Origin: [Mycobacterium] crassicus
Lineage (GTDB): Bacteria > Actinomycetota > Actinomycetes > Mycobacteriales > Mycobacteriaceae
NCBI RefSeq assembly: GCF_020181615.1
Contig: NZ_CP084029.1
Coordinates: 1,841,875-1,905,874, forward strand
DNA length: 64,000 nt
Direction of reading: 5' to 3'
Positions 17,958 through 27,422 of this stretch are shown in pieces; position 1 is the first letter of the stretch; every line of letters begins with the position of its first letter. The position numbers were made by a program, and so were the translations under genes. The notes under the pieces were generated by a model. That model did not search any database and had not been told where the DNA came from. It saw only the letters and a program-made list of their open reading frames with translations.

Positions 17958-18637
17958 TGGCACGCCAGGTTCGGTCCGAGGCGACCCGGCGAAAGCTGCT
18001 CGACGCAGCAATCGAGGTGTTCGGTGAGGCCGGCTACGTCGCGGCCGGGCGAACCGCGATCATCGAGCGCGCCGGAGTCACCAAAGGTGCTCTCTACCAT
18101 CACTTCGACTCGATGGACGCATTGGTGGTCGCGATCATCGAAGGCGGATTCGCCACCGTCTTGAGCACCTTCCGCAGCATGTGCCGGCCGTCATCGCCGG
18201 CCTTGGAAGGCATGATTCACGGCATGTTCGCCGTCACGGCGGTGCTGGCCGCGGACAAGGAAGCGCGTGCCGCGGGCCACTTGGTCTTCGCGCTGGCCGA
18301 CTCCAACGATCTGGGAGCCGACGTCGCCGGCCAATGGATGGACGCGGTGACATCCCAGGCCGGACGTGCGATCGCCGAGGGTGATGTGCGCGCGGACCTC
18401 GAACCGGGACAGGTCGCCGAGGCGATCACCGGGGCCATGCTCGGGACGTGGCTGCTGTCGCCGTCCCGCGGTGACGGCGTCGGCCGGCTGACCCGGATGT
18501 GGGAGGCGCTGCTTCCCGCGATGGTGGCCGAGGACGCTCTGCCGTACTTCCGGCAGTTCCTGGCTCGCGAGGCGCTGCGACATGATGTCGGCCCCGTGCC
18601 GGACGGCAGCGAGGCCGACTCAGCCGCTGAGGGCTGA
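17957..18637 (+). CDS. TetR-family regulator, second of an overlapping pair
   Basis: 226 residues with an N-terminal HTH (RRKLLDAAIEVFGEAGYVAAGRTAIIERAGVTKGALYHHFDSMDALVVAIIEGG) and a helical C-terminal effector domain ending in a low-complexity acidic tail. It starts at ATG 17957 within the TGATG overlap of the first gene, so the two proteins are probably made together. Two consecutive TetR genes with no enzyme in the operon is uncommon; the pair may form heterodimers or control each other's targets. No operator was identified. Confidence 0.85.
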   Translation: MARQVRSEATRRKLLDAAIEVFGEAGYVAAGRTAIIERAGVTKGALYHHFDSMDALVVAIIEGGFATVLSTFRSMCRPSSPALEGMIHGMFAVTAVLAADKEARAAGHLVFALADSNDLGADVAGQWMDAVTSQAGRAIAEGDVRADLEPGQVAEAITGAMLGTWLLSPSRGDGVGRLTRMWEALLPAMVAEDALPYFRQFLAREALRHDVGPVPDGSEADSAAEG

Positions 18638-18641
18638 GCGC

Positions 18642-19046
18642 CTACCGCTCATCGAGCCACAGCTGCTCGGTGAGGTCTTGGAATGTAGCCAGGGCGACCC
18701 GGTCGTCGGCCCGTTCGAGCGCCGATTTGCTCATCAGCGCGCGCACCGTTGAGCCATCCCGATGTTCCAGGGACACAACAAGATTAGCCAGTGAGTGCAT
18801 TACTGAGAGGGCGGACTCCTCAGCCGGCGGAACCTGGCCGAAGATCTGCCGGAATTCCAGGGCGAGCACCTCGTCCTGGTCGTAGCCCAGCATGGAGGCG
18901 AACCCACTGTTGGCGAACAGGATGGTGCCGTCGTCGGCGATCGCCAGTACGGGCACCGGGATCCGCTCGAGTGCGACCAGGGCGGGCAACTGCCGCAGGG
19001 TGTCCATCGGGTTCTGAGGGGTTTGTGAGTTCCGCCGTCGCTCCAT
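18642..19046 (-). CDS. Single PAS-domain protein
   Basis: About 134 residues. A PAS domain covers residues 20-125 (IPVPVLAIADDGTILFANSGFASMLGYDQDEVLALEFRQIFG and DGSTVRALMSKSALERADDRVALATFQDLTEQ). No output domain is attached, so it must act by binding a partner; the cyclic-di-GMP enzyme encoded upstream on the same strand is an obvious candidate, though 377 bases separate them. ATG 19046 lies 6 bases after CATAAT, a near-consensus -10; the longer frame to 19175 carries no PAS homology. Confidence 0.8.
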   Translation of the reverse strand: MERRRNSQTPQNPMDTLRQLPALVALERIPVPVLAIADDGTILFANSGFASMLGYDQDEVLALEFRQIFGQVPPAEESALSVMHSLANLVVSLEHRDGSTVRALMSKSALERADDRVALATFQDLTEQLWLDER

Positions 19047-19423
19047 GCATCGATTATGACGGGCGGTGCCCGTGGGGAGGACACCGTTCGCACTGCAAAG
19101 AGCGACGAAGAGGTGGTGGACCGCCTTCGTTAACCGCCGTTCCTGACGAGCAGTCTTGTAATGATTGGACTGCATCCGAAAAGTATGTATTATCTCCGTT
19201 TATGCGAGGGACTGGTTTGCAAGGCTTGGGTGCGCCGCAGCGCGCGCCATGGTCTGCGCCGTACGCGTCCCTCCCCAAGCTTCGCCCGGGGCACCTCGAG
19301 GGGTCCGCATCGCCGATTGCCGCCGTTCGCAGAGACGCGCAGGTGCACCGCACCTACCGCGGGACTCGCCGGCAGGAAGTCGGGGGTGCGGTTGTGTGCC
19401 GCTTGTACCGGGCGTCGTTCTTT
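19047..19423. other. Intergenic region, no gene seen
   Basis: These 377 bases between the GGDEF-EAL and PAS genes contain no ORF with convincing codon use on either strand. They include the -10-like CATAAT next to 19046 and an AT-richer patch near 19170-19205. No RNA fold was recognised by eye. Confidence 0.4.
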
Positions 19424-21277
19424 TCAGATGACCAGTGCCTGGCTGTCGGCCAGGAAGGGCATCGCCATCCAGCGTGACGCCAGCATCGCTTCGGCGGCGG
19501 CGCCCGGTACCGGGCGGGAGAACAGGAAGCCCTGAGCGCGGTGGCAGCCGTGCCGCATCAAAGTGAGTGCGGCCGCTGAGGTTTCCACGCCTTCGGCAAC
19601 CACCTGCAGGCCGAATGCCTCGGCGAGGGCGATGATCGCCCGGACGATCGCGAGGTCGCCAGCGTTGACTCCCAATTCACGGACGAACACGGTGTCGATC
19701 TTGAGCGTGTCGACCGGCAGATCCTTGAGGTGCGACAGCACTGCGTAGCCGGTGCCGAAGTCGTCGATGGCGATCTTGACGCCGGCCTCGCGCAGCTCGG
19801 CCAGAGTCCGGCGGGTGGTTTCGATGTTCTGCACCACCGCGCGCTCGGTGATCTCCAGGCACAACGTGCCGGGGCGCAGGCCGAACTCCTCGACGGTGTC
19901 CACCACGTTCTGAACGAAACCGCGGGCCGCCAACTGGACGGGGGAGACGTTGACCCGCAGGGTGGCGTTGGTGCGAACGCCGTTGGCCTGCCACTGGCTG
20001 AATTCGGCGCACGCACTGCGCATCACCCAGCGGCCCAGATCATCGGCGAGGTTGGCCGACTCGGCGATGCTGATGAACGAGCCGGGCAGCAACAGTCCCC
20101 GGGTCGGATGGCGCCAGCGGACCAGCGCCTCGACCGCCACGATCGCGCCACTCCACAGGTCGACCTCGGGCTGGTAGTACAGCAGCAGTGACTCGTCGTC
20201 GATCTTGCCCTGCAGGTGCAGCTCGATGTCCTTGCGGAACAAGCTCTTCAGCGACATGTCGTCGGTGGAGCTGACGGTCTGGTTGCCCCCACCGCGTTTG
20301 GCGGCCAGGACGGCCTCGTCGGCGCGGTGCAGCAGGCCTGCGCTGGTGTCCTCGCCGGGCAATCCGACTGTCACGCCCACGCTGACCGTGCTGGTGACGG
20401 TGTGACCCTGGATCTCCACCCGGTCGCGCAGCGCACCCTGGAGCCGGTCGGCGAAGGTCTCCGCGCTGGCCATCGACATCGGCCAGTCCGGGATGACGAC
20501 GAACTCGTCGCCGCCGATCCGGGCCGTCATGGTGCGGTTGCCGGCGTAGGCCCGCAGTCGCCTGGCGAAGTCCTGGATGAACCAGTCGCCGGCGGAGTGC
20601 CCGAGGAAGTCGTTGATCGGCTTGAGCCGGTCCAGGTCTATATAGAAGACGCCGACCGGGCCGGGGTTGCCCGCCACGAGCCGCTCGGACAGGTGGGCGA
20701 CCAGTGCGCGCCGGTTGTGCAGACCGGTCAGGTCGTCGTGATCGGCGAGATAGCGCAGCCGCTCCTCGGCCACCAAGCGGGCCTGCAATTGCGCGAACAG
20801 CGACGCGATCGCCTCGATCGTGTTGAGTTCTTCCGGACGCCACTTCGGCCGGCGGAACTTGACCAGGCCGAGCATGCCGGTGGTGACCGGACCGGAGATC
20901 AGCGGGGCGGTGGCCACCGACAGCGATTCGACGGCGTGGTCCTTCGACATCTCACGCACATAGCCCGAGTCGCCTGGCTCCGGCCGGATGATCGTCACCC
21001 GCTTGCCGTGCGCGCAGGTGGTGAAGACCGGATCGGCGGTGGTGAACGAGACCACGGCTAACGGGTCGGGCTTGGGCGGATCGGCGCGCGGCGGCCACTC
21101 CGCCACCAGCTTGGAAGCCCGGATCTCATGGTCGTTGTGGCGCAGGAAGCCGGCGTCGACGTTGAGTTGCTCCACGAGAGTCTGCAGCACTCGTTCGGTG
21201 ACCTCGGGCGCCGTGGACGGTGTGGTGGCCATCAGCTGGGCGGCGATCGAGGTGACCAACGCCAATCTGTCCGCCAC
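19424..21277 (-). CDS. dcpA: GAF-GGDEF-EAL bifunctional cyclic-di-GMP enzyme (DcpA-like)
   Basis: 617 residues, in layout like M. tuberculosis Rv1354c and M. smegmatis DcpA. A GAF-type sensor occupies about 1-155. The diguanylate cyclase domain (about 175-335) has an intact GGDEF in ARIGGDEFVVIPDW near 253. The phosphodiesterase domain (about 360-605) keeps the EAL signature (VEALVRWRHP), EITER, DDFGTGYAVLSHLKDLPVDTLKID and the terminal VVAEGVET. Both activities are therefore expected. The inhibitory RxxD site normally five residues before GGDEF reads RTMT, so product inhibition may be absent. GTG 21277 follows GGGGAAGG. It probably sets c-di-GMP level in response to a GAF ligand. Confidence 0.9.
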   Translation of the reverse strand: MADRLALVTSIAAQLMATTPSTAPEVTERVLQTLVEQLNVDAGFLRHNDHEIRASKLVAEWPPRADPPKPDPLAVVSFTTADPVFTTCAHGKRVTIIRPEPGDSGYVREMSKDHAVESLSVATAPLISGPVTTGMLGLVKFRRPKWRPEELNTIEAIASLFAQLQARLVAEERLRYLADHDDLTGLHNRRALVAHLSERLVAGNPGPVGVFYIDLDRLKPINDFLGHSAGDWFIQDFARRLRAYAGNRTMTARIGGDEFVVIPDWPMSMASAETFADRLQGALRDRVEIQGHTVTSTVSVGVTVGLPGEDTSAGLLHRADEAVLAAKRGGGNQTVSSTDDMSLKSLFRKDIELHLQGKIDDESLLLYYQPEVDLWSGAIVAVEALVRWRHPTRGLLLPGSFISIAESANLADDLGRWVMRSACAEFSQWQANGVRTNATLRVNVSPVQLAARGFVQNVVDTVEEFGLRPGTLCLEITERAVVQNIETTRRTLAELREAGVKIAIDDFGTGYAVLSHLKDLPVDTLKIDTVFVRELGVNAGDLAIVRAIIALAEAFGLQVVAEGVETSAAALTLMRHGCHRAQGFLFSRPVPGAAAEAMLASRWMAMPFLADSQALVI

Positions 21278-21442
21278 GATGTCCTTCCCCCGAAGACCTC
21301 AGCCCGGTGCTGGAGCCGCCGCGGGCTTGAGATCACTTCGGGCTGATACAGCAGTGAGCATATTCGACAAACCAGCCGGGCGGGAAACTAGTCGGCCGAA
21401 TTCCTGCTGGTCCGACGGCGCCGTGCCCCCGGCGCCCGGCGC

Positions 21443-21892
21443 TCAGCGGACCGGTCGCGCCGGGGCGGTGTCGGTCAGAAAACGGCGCAGCACCTCGACG
21501 GCCTGGGCCAGGGTGCTGCGGTCCTCGGGCGCCAGACGGTCCAGCTCCGGATCGATCGCCGCGGCCCGGTCCTGGCGAACCTGGGCCAGGGTGTCCACTC
21601 CCTTGTCGGTGATGCGGATCAGCACCGCGCGGGCATCCTGCGGATCGGTGGCGCGGGTGGTCAGGCCGGCGTCTTCGAGGCGGCGGACCTGGGTGGTCAT
21701 CGTCGGCTGCGAGCAGTGGTCCACCGTTGCCAGCTCGGAGATCCGGGCCTCCTCCAGGTCCTCGATGGTGGACAGCAGCCGGGCCTGAGCGCCCGGGATC
21801 GGCAGCGCAACCCGCTGGGTCGCCAGCCTGTTGAGCCGGGCAACGACGCTGAGCAAGTCGGCACCCAGGCTGGCGTAAACGGGAGCTACCAT
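21443..21892 (-). CDS. MarR-family regulator (Rv2327-like)
   Basis: 149 residues with a winged helix (ARISELATVDHCSQPTMTTQVRRLEDAGLTTRATDPQDARAVLIRITDKG) and N- and C-terminal dimerisation helices. It is divergent from the ECF transporter genes, as Rv2327 is from Rv2326c in M. tuberculosis, so the transporter is its likely target. The 88-base intergenic stretch holds AT-rich sequence with a short repeat TCAGCTTTGCTGA at about 21908-21920 that could be an operator. Confidence 0.88.
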   Translation of the reverse strand: MVAPVYASLGADLLSVVARLNRLATQRVALPIPGAQARLLSTIEDLEEARISELATVDHCSQPTMTTQVRRLEDAGLTTRATDPQDARAVLIRITDKGVDTLAQVRQDRAAAIDPELDRLAPEDRSTLAQAVEVLRRFLTDTAPARPVR

Positions 21893-21980
21893 CCTGTCAG
21901 TATTTCATCAGCTTTGCTGAATTCGCGAATGGGTCCGCGGCTCTCGGAGCGCCGTTCCCGGCGGCTGGCAGAATCGACGG

Positions 21981-24029
21981 GTGACGAAGACCGGCCAGGA
22001 CACCACCCGAGTCCGGGCGCGGTCGATGCAACCGGTCGAGATCGCGCAGGCTGCGGTCATGGCCGCGCTGTGTGCCGCGACGGCCATCATCGCAGTCGTC
22101 GTGCCCTTTGCGGGCGGGTTGGCGCTGCTCGGCACGGTGCCGATGGGCCTGCTGGCCTACCGATACCGCTTCCGGGTGTTGATTGCCGCCACCGTGGCCG
22201 CCGCGACCATCGCATTCCTGATCGCCGGAATGGGCGGATTCATGACGGTGGTCAACTGCGCCTACATCGGCGGGCTGACCGGCGTGATCAAACGGCACCG
22301 TCGCGGCCTGCCGACCGTGATCGCAGCCTCGGTGGTCGCCGGCGCCCTCTTCGGTGCCTTCGCGGTGCTGGCGTTGACCATGCTCTCGCGGCTGCGCCAC
22401 CTCATCTTCGACGCGATCACCGCCAACGTGAACGGGATCGCAGCGGCCATGAACCAGGTCCCGCTGCCGGAATTCCATCGGGCCGCCGAAGACCTCACCG
22501 GTTTCCTCGGCGTGCTGCTGCGGAACTGGCAGTGGCTCATCCTGGCGCAGTCGATCGTCAGCATCATGCTCGTCTCGTTGCTCGGCTGGTGGGCGTTGTC
22601 CCGGGTGCTCTATCGGCTGCGCGGGGTGCCCGACGTCCACAAACTGGACCTGCTGGCCGAAAGCGGCCCGGTGGCGCCGGTCCCGGTCCGGCTCGACCAG
22701 GTGCGATTCCGCTATCCGCAGACCAGCCACGACGCCCTGGGGCCGCTGAGCCTGGACGTCCACGCCGGCGAACACGTCGCCGTCACCGGCGCCAACGGAT
22801 CGGGCAAGACCACGCTGATGCTGTTGCTCGCCGGGCGAGCACCGACGGCCGGCACCGTCGAACGTCCCGGGGCGGTGGGCCTGGGCGCCCCCGGCGGGAC
22901 CGCGGTCGTCATGCAACACCCGGAGAGTCAGGTGCTGGGCACCCGGGTCGCCGACGACGTGGTCTGGGGGCTGCCGGCGGGCACCACCACCGACGTGGAC
23001 CGGCTTCTGGAGCAGGTCGGCCTGGGCGGCTTCGCCGAACGCGACACCGGCGGCCTGTCCGGCGGTGAACTGCAGCGCCTGGCGGTGGCCGCGGCCCTGG
23101 CCCGCGAGCCGGCACTGCTGATCGCCGACGAGGTCACCAGCATGGTCGACCCGCAGGGACGCGATGTCCTGCTGCGGGTGCTGTCGGGACTCGCCGGGTC
23201 TTCCGCACGACACTCCACTTCCTTGGTGCACATCACCCACTACAACGACGAGGTCGGCAGCGCCGACCGGATCATCGACCTGTCCGGCTCGCGGGATAAC
23301 ACCGCCATGGTCGAGACCGCTGAGGTCCCCGCCGCGTCGTCCGGTGTCGCAACCGGCCGGTCGGGCCCGCCGGTGCTGGAGCTGTCCGGCGTCGGGCACG
23401 AATACGCCAGCCGCACGCCGTGGGCCAAGACCGCGCTGCGCGACATTAGTTTCACGGTCGACCAGGGCGACGGGCTGCTGATCCACGGCGGTAACGGCTC
23501 GGGGAAGTCGACGTTGGCGTGGATCATGGCCGGCCTGACGACACCCACCGTCGGCACCTGCCTGCTCGGTGGTCGCCCCGCCGACGAGCAGGTGGGGGCG
23601 GTGGCCTTGTCGTTCCAGGCGGCCCGGTTGCAGCTGATGCGCAGCCACGTGGGATTGGAAGTGGCCTCGGCGGCCGGGTTCTCACCGCACGACCGCGCCC
23701 GGGTCGACGCCGCGCTGGCTGCCGTCGGCCTGGATGCGGCCCTGGCCGGCCGGCGTATCGACCAACTCAGTGGCGGTCAGATGCGCCGCCTGGTGCTGGC
23801 GGGTCTGTTGGCCCGGTCCCCGCGGGCGTTGATCCTCGACGAGCCGCTGGCCGGGCTGGACGCCTCCAGCCGGCAGGGGCTGCTGCGACTGCTGGAGGAT
23901 CTGCGGCGTGACACCGGCCTGACCGTCGTGGTCATCTCGCATGACTTCGCCGGGCTGGGGGAACTGTGCCCCAGGACCCTGCACCTGCGCAATGGCGTGT
24001 TGGGGCCGGCAGCGGCGGGTGCGGCATGA
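21981..24029 (+). CDS. ECF transporter: membrane domain fused to two ABC ATPases
   Basis: 682 residues, like Rv2326c. Residues 1-215 contain six or so membrane helices resembling a substrate-binding S component ([23 protein letters not shown]). The first ATPase (about 230-430) has Walker [10 protein letters not shown], signature LSGGELQ and Walker B LLIADE. The second (about 455-675) has [17 protein letters not shown] and LILDEP. Both have full catalytic sets. Together with the EcfT gene that overlaps its end, this is a complete energy-coupling-factor importer for a vitamin or metal; the substrate cannot be read. GTG 21981 is 6 bases after CAGAAT, a plausible leaderless start. Confidence 0.9.
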   Translation: MTKTGQDTTRVRARSMQPVEIAQAAVMAALCAATAIIAVVVPFAGGLALLGTVPMGLLAYRYRFRVLIAATVAAATIAFLIAGMGGFMTVVNCAYIGGLTGVIKRHRRGLPTVIAASVVAGALFGAFAVLALTMLSRLRHLIFDAITANVNGIAAAMNQVPLPEFHRAAEDLTGFLGVLLRNWQWLILAQSIVSIMLVSLLGWWALSRVLYRLRGVPDVHKLDLLAESGPVAPVPVRLDQVRFRYPQTSHDALGPLSLDVHAGEHVAVTGANGSGKTTLMLLLAGRAPTAGTVERPGAVGLGAPGGTAVVMQHPESQVLGTRVADDVVWGLPAGTTTDVDRLLEQVGLGGFAERDTGGLSGGELQRLAVAAALAREPALLIADEVTSMVDPQGRDVLLRVLSGLAGSSARHSTSLVHITHYNDEVGSADRIIDLSGSRDNTAMVETAEVPAASSGVATGRSGPPVLELSGVGHEYASRTPWAKTALRDISFTVDQGDGLLIHGGNGSGKSTLAWIMAGLTTPTVGTCLLGGRPADEQVGAVALSFQAARLQLMRSHVGLEVASAAGFSPHDRARVDAALAAVGLDAALAGRRIDQLSGGQMRRLVLAGLLARSPRALILDEPLAGLDASSRQGLLRLLEDLRRDTGLTVVVISHDFAGLGELCPRTLHLRNGVLGPAAAGAA

Positions 24030-24832
24030 CGGCGACACGTCCGACCCCTCGCCCGGTGGTGCTGCTGCGCCCGGTGCCCGGCGACACCGCCGTGCATCGA
24101 CTGTGGGCCGGGACCAAACTGATCGTGGTCTTCGGCATTTCGGTGCTGCTGACCTTCTACCCGGGCTGGCTGCCGATCGGCGCGGTGGCCCTGCTGGTGT
24201 TCGCCGCGGCCAGGATCGCCAGGATTCCCCGGGGCGCCCTGCCGTCGGTGCCGCGCTGGCTGTGGGTGCTGCTGCTGGTGGGTGGCGGCACCGCGGCCAT
24301 GGCCGGGGGCGATCCGGCCGGCCTGGGCGGCCTGCTGAATTTCCTGCGGATCACCGCTTTGTCGATCGTGCTCCTGGGGCTGGGTGCGATGGTGTCGTGG
24401 ACCACCAATGTCGCGGAGATCGCGCCCGCGGTGGCCACCCTCGGCCGGCCACTGCGCCTGGTGCGAATCCCGGTGGACGACTGGGCCGTTGCCCTGGCGT
24501 TGGCGCTGCGCGCCTTCCCGATGCTGATCGGTGAGTTCCGGGTGCTCTACGCCGCCCGTCGGCTGCGGCCCCGGCCGAAGCCGCGCACCCGGCGGGAACG
24601 CCGGCGCCGCTGGGCGCGCGAGGCGATCGACCTCATCACCGCGGCCATCACGGTCACGCTGCGTCGGGCCGACGAGATGGGGGACGCGATCACCGCGCGC
24701 GGCGGGGTCGGCCAGATTTCGGCGTCCCCGGCGCGGCCGGGTGTGGTCGACATGGTGGCCCTGATGCTCGTCGCCGTGGTGTGCGGCGCGGCGCTGGCCC
24801 TTGAGCTGACGGTGCTGACGACAACCGGCTGA
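24026..24832 (+). CDS. EcfT/CbiQ-type transmembrane coupling protein
   Basis: 268 residues, like Rv2325c. Several membrane helices ([59 protein letters not shown] and a last [21 protein letters not shown]) flank a cytoplasmic loop with [15 protein letters not shown], the ARG-type coupling helix that contacts the ATPases. The ATG overlaps the stop of the fused S/ATPase gene (ATGA), giving coupled translation and 1:1 production. Confidence 0.9.
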   Translation: MTATRPTPRPVVLLRPVPGDTAVHRLWAGTKLIVVFGISVLLTFYPGWLPIGAVALLVFAAARIARIPRGALPSVPRWLWVLLLVGGGTAAMAGGDPAGLGGLLNFLRITALSIVLLGLGAMVSWTTNVAEIAPAVATLGRPLRLVRIPVDDWAVALALALRAFPMLIGEFRVLYAARRLRPRPKPRTRRERRRRWAREAIDLITAAITVTLRRADEMGDAITARGGVGQISASPARPGVVDMVALMLVAVVCGAALALELTVLTTTG

Positions 24833-24885
24833 AAATGCCCTAGCGGGGGGCATCGGCACGTCCTACAGTTATTTACGAGGACGCC

Positions 24886-25197
24886 ATGTCACCCGCATTC
24901 CGCTACCGCTGGATGCCCGCCGCCGTCGCGGCGTGCGGGGTTGTTGCGGCCGGGATCGTGGCCAGTGGGTCGCCGGCGGGGGCTGTCCCACCGCCGAAGG
25001 GTTGCGCCACGGAGCCGTTCGGCATGTTGTGTGACAGCCCGATCGGGTCCGACAACACCTTCATGCGATGTCGGATCTCGCGCGGAATGCTCGGTGCCCG
25101 GGGACTGTATCTGCCGGCAACCGAGAAGTGCTGGGTGGTTGATCTCGGCAAAGCGGACCCCATCTACGGCAACGACCTGCCGCACCAGCATCTGTGA
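24886..25197 (+). CDS. Small exported cysteine-containing protein
   Basis: 103 residues. A signal peptide (FRYRWMPAAVAACGVVAAGIVASGSPAGA) is cleaved near residue 33. The mature part is about 70 residues with four cysteines (GCATEPFGMLCDSP, FMRCRISRG, TEKCWVVDLG), enough for two disulfides, and ends HQHL. TACAGT at about 24864 and GAGGA before the ATG support expression. No family name was recognised. Confidence 0.7.
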   Translation: MSPAFRYRWMPAAVAACGVVAAGIVASGSPAGAVPPPKGCATEPFGMLCDSPIGSDNTFMRCRISRGMLGARGLYLPATEKCWVVDLGKADPIYGNDLPHQHL

Positions 25198-25238
25198 CGT
25201 CTTACCCAGGTCGACGCGTTTCTGCCACCTGAGCGGTG

Positions 25239-26570
25239 CTACCGGCGGGCCGCCGCGTTGGCGGCGTCCTGAGCCCGGCGCAGCGTGCCGGCGACCTCGG
25301 TACGGCCCAGGAACATCTCGTCGAAATACGGTTTGATGGCCTGATTTCCGGCCGGGAACCCCTCGCCTCCGCCCGGGGCGGGGATGCGCGGTCCGGCGAG
25401 CACCGCGAAGAACGGGGTGACATCGACCCCGCGGTGCCGCCAGTAGTCGAAATAGACCGATTGTGCGCTGAGCACCGCCGGGATCGCCGCCCCGCGCCGA
25501 CCCACGTACTGGTTGCCTTCGCGGCTGCCGAGCCAGGTCAAGACTTCCCGTACCGCCTCGGGGTGGGGTGAGGCGGCGTTGCCGACGGCGGCGATCCCGT
25601 TGGTGACGCTGACCCGCCCGGCCGGGCCGGTCGGCAGCATCGCCACCCCCCACCCGAATGCGGCCTGTTCGGCGACCGCCGCCAGGTTGTAGGTGCCGGA
25701 CTGGAACAGCGCCATCCTGCCGGCCAGGAACTGGTTGCGGGAGAAGTCGCCGTTGGTGTTGGTCTCGGACGCCGGCGGTGCCACGTGGTCGTCGTTGATC
25801 AATGCGACCAGGTAGCCGAACGCCTCGTCGGCGGCGGGTCCGGCGAAGGCGAACTCGTCGCCGCGCTGGAACACCCCGCCGGCCGAGCCGAGGTAGTTCA
25901 GGTAGATGCCCTGCGGATCGTTGGCGGCGTTGTAACCCCACTGGCGAACCCGGCGGTCGTCGAAACCCGGTGTGCCCGCGGCGCGCCCGGCCGAATCGCG
26001 GGTGAGCTTCGTCAGCAGTGGGCGCAGGGTGTCGCCGGCGCCGCGCGGATCCCAGCGCAGTCCGGCCAGCGCGGACGGTTCCACGCCCGCCGCGGCCAGC
26101 AGGTCGGCGTTGTAATACACGGCGATACCCGCGTCGGTCAGCTGCGGCACCCCCCACAACGTCCCGCGCCGGGTGAACTGGGTGGTCACCGACGGCTCCC
26201 AATCCGCGGACACAGCCTCGATCGCCATCAGTCGGTCGTTGTCGGCGTAACCGGCCAGGTAGGCGTTGGAGAGCCAGAAGATGTCATCGGCGCCGCCGCC
26301 GGCCACGTCGGTGCGCAGCGTGTCGAAGTACGTCGCGTAGGCCACCACGTTGGCCCGGACCTCGATGTCGGGGTGGGCGCGGTTGAACGCCGCGAACGAC
26401 TGGCGGTAGGCGGCCGCGACCTGCTCGTCCCACAGTCGCACCGTCACCACCGTCCTGCCGCCGGCCGAGCGGGTCGAGGCGTGGTCCAGCAGCACCGCCG
26501 CGGCACCGAACAGCGTCGCCAACGCGACTACCGCCATGGCGAACAGCGTGGAGAACCGCGGCCGGTTCAT
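25239..26570 (-). CDS. uspC: Sugar ABC transporter substrate-binding protein UspC
   Basis: 443 residues, like Rv2318. A membrane anchor or signal (FSTLFAMAVVALATLFGAAAVLL) leads to an extracytoplasmic binding protein of the maltose-binding cluster (VVTVRLWDEQVAAAYRQSFAAFNRAHPDIEVR, DIFWLSNAYLAGYADNDRLM, TNTNGDFSRNQFLAGRMALFQSGTYNL). The M. tuberculosis protein binds amino sugars and phosphate sugars, so cell-wall fragment recovery is likely. ATG 26570 overlaps the uspB stop by 4 bases. The open frame upstream to 26777 lies inside uspB and is not real. Confidence 0.92.
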   Translation of the reverse strand: MNRPRFSTLFAMAVVALATLFGAAAVLLDHASTRSAGGRTVVTVRLWDEQVAAAYRQSFAAFNRAHPDIEVRANVVAYATYFDTLRTDVAGGGADDIFWLSNAYLAGYADNDRLMAIEAVSADWEPSVTTQFTRRGTLWGVPQLTDAGIAVYYNADLLAAAGVEPSALAGLRWDPRGAGDTLRPLLTKLTRDSAGRAAGTPGFDDRRVRQWGYNAANDPQGIYLNYLGSAGGVFQRGDEFAFAGPAADEAFGYLVALINDDHVAPPASETNTNGDFSRNQFLAGRMALFQSGTYNLAAVAEQAAFGWGVAMLPTGPAGRVSVTNGIAAVGNAASPHPEAVREVLTWLGSREGNQYVGRRGAAIPAVLSAQSVYFDYWRHRGVDVTPFFAVLAGPRIPAPGGGEGFPAGNQAIKPYFDEMFLGRTEVAGTLRRAQDAANAAARR

Positions 26571-27409
26571 TTGATCCCGGTGACCACGATCGAGGCCACG
26601 ATCCGGCGCTGGAACACCATGAACAACACGATCAGCGGGATCATCGCCACCGTCGTCGCCGCCATCACCAGCGTCCACTGCGTGTTGTACCGGGACTGCA
26701 GGGCGGCGGTCGCCACGGTGAGCACCCGCCACTTGTCGCCGCTGGTGATCACCAGCGGCCACATGAAGTTGTTCCACTGCGAAACCACCGTGATCAACCC
26801 GAGCGTGACCAGGATCGGCCTGCTGGCCGGCACCATCACGTGCACGATCACGTCCAGGGTGTTCGCGCCGTCGAGGCGCGCGGCGTTGATCAGGTCGTTG
26901 GGGACGGAACGAAAATGCTGACGCAGCAAGAAGATCGCATACGGGGACCCGAACACGAAAGGCAACACCAACGCCCAGAACGTATTCCGCAGACCCAGCT
27001 GCGCCATCATCAGATACAGCGGCACCACCGTCACGGTGGCCGGCACCATCAGGGTTGCCACATACATCCAGAACAACTTGTCCCGGCCCGGGAAGTCCAG
27101 CCGCGCGAACGCGTAGGCGGCCAGCACCGAAAAGGTCAGTTGCCCCAGCACGATCACCGCCGTCATCAGCGTGGTGACCACGGCCGCCCGGCCGAAACCG
27201 GCGCCCCCCAGATCGCCGTAGTTGTCCAGGGTGGGCGGGTTCGGCCAGGCCAGCGGGGTGCCGGTCGCAAACTGCCGTGCCGGGGTGAACGACGTCAACA
27301 GCCCCAGTCCGAACGGCGCCAGCGTGATCAGTGCGCCGAGCGTCAGCAGCGCGTAGATCGCCGCGGTGCGAACGTGCCGGTGCGGATTGAGCAATCTGCT
27401 GATCAACAT
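26567..27409 (-). CDS. uspB: Sugar ABC transporter permease UspB
   Basis: 280 residues with six membrane helices and the permease coupling motif EAA-like segment RSVPNDLINAARLDGANTLDVIVHVMVPASRP. It is the second permease half of the UspABC importer (Rv2317). ATG 27409 is immediately preceded by the end of a LuxR-type gene instead of uspA: only 13 bases separate them. In M. tuberculosis uspA adjoins uspB directly, so the native coupling has been broken here. Confidence 0.92.
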   Translation of the reverse strand: MLISRLLNPHRHVRTAAIYALLTLGALITLAPFGLGLLTSFTPARQFATGTPLAWPNPPTLDNYGDLGGAGFGRAAVVTTLMTAVIVLGQLTFSVLAAYAFARLDFPGRDKLFWMYVATLMVPATVTVVPLYLMMAQLGLRNTFWALVLPFVFGSPYAIFLLRQHFRSVPNDLINAARLDGANTLDVIVHVMVPASRPILVTLGLITVVSQWNNFMWPLVITSGDKWRVLTVATAALQSRYNTQWTLVMAATTVAMIPLIVLFMVFQRRIVASIVVTGIK

Positions 27410-27422
27410 GACGCGAGGTGGC

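Noticed and set aside
21897..23648. 583-aa minus-strand ORF opposite the ECF transporter
   Set aside because: Runs through conserved ABC motifs on the other strand; His/Gln/Arg-rich shadow composition.
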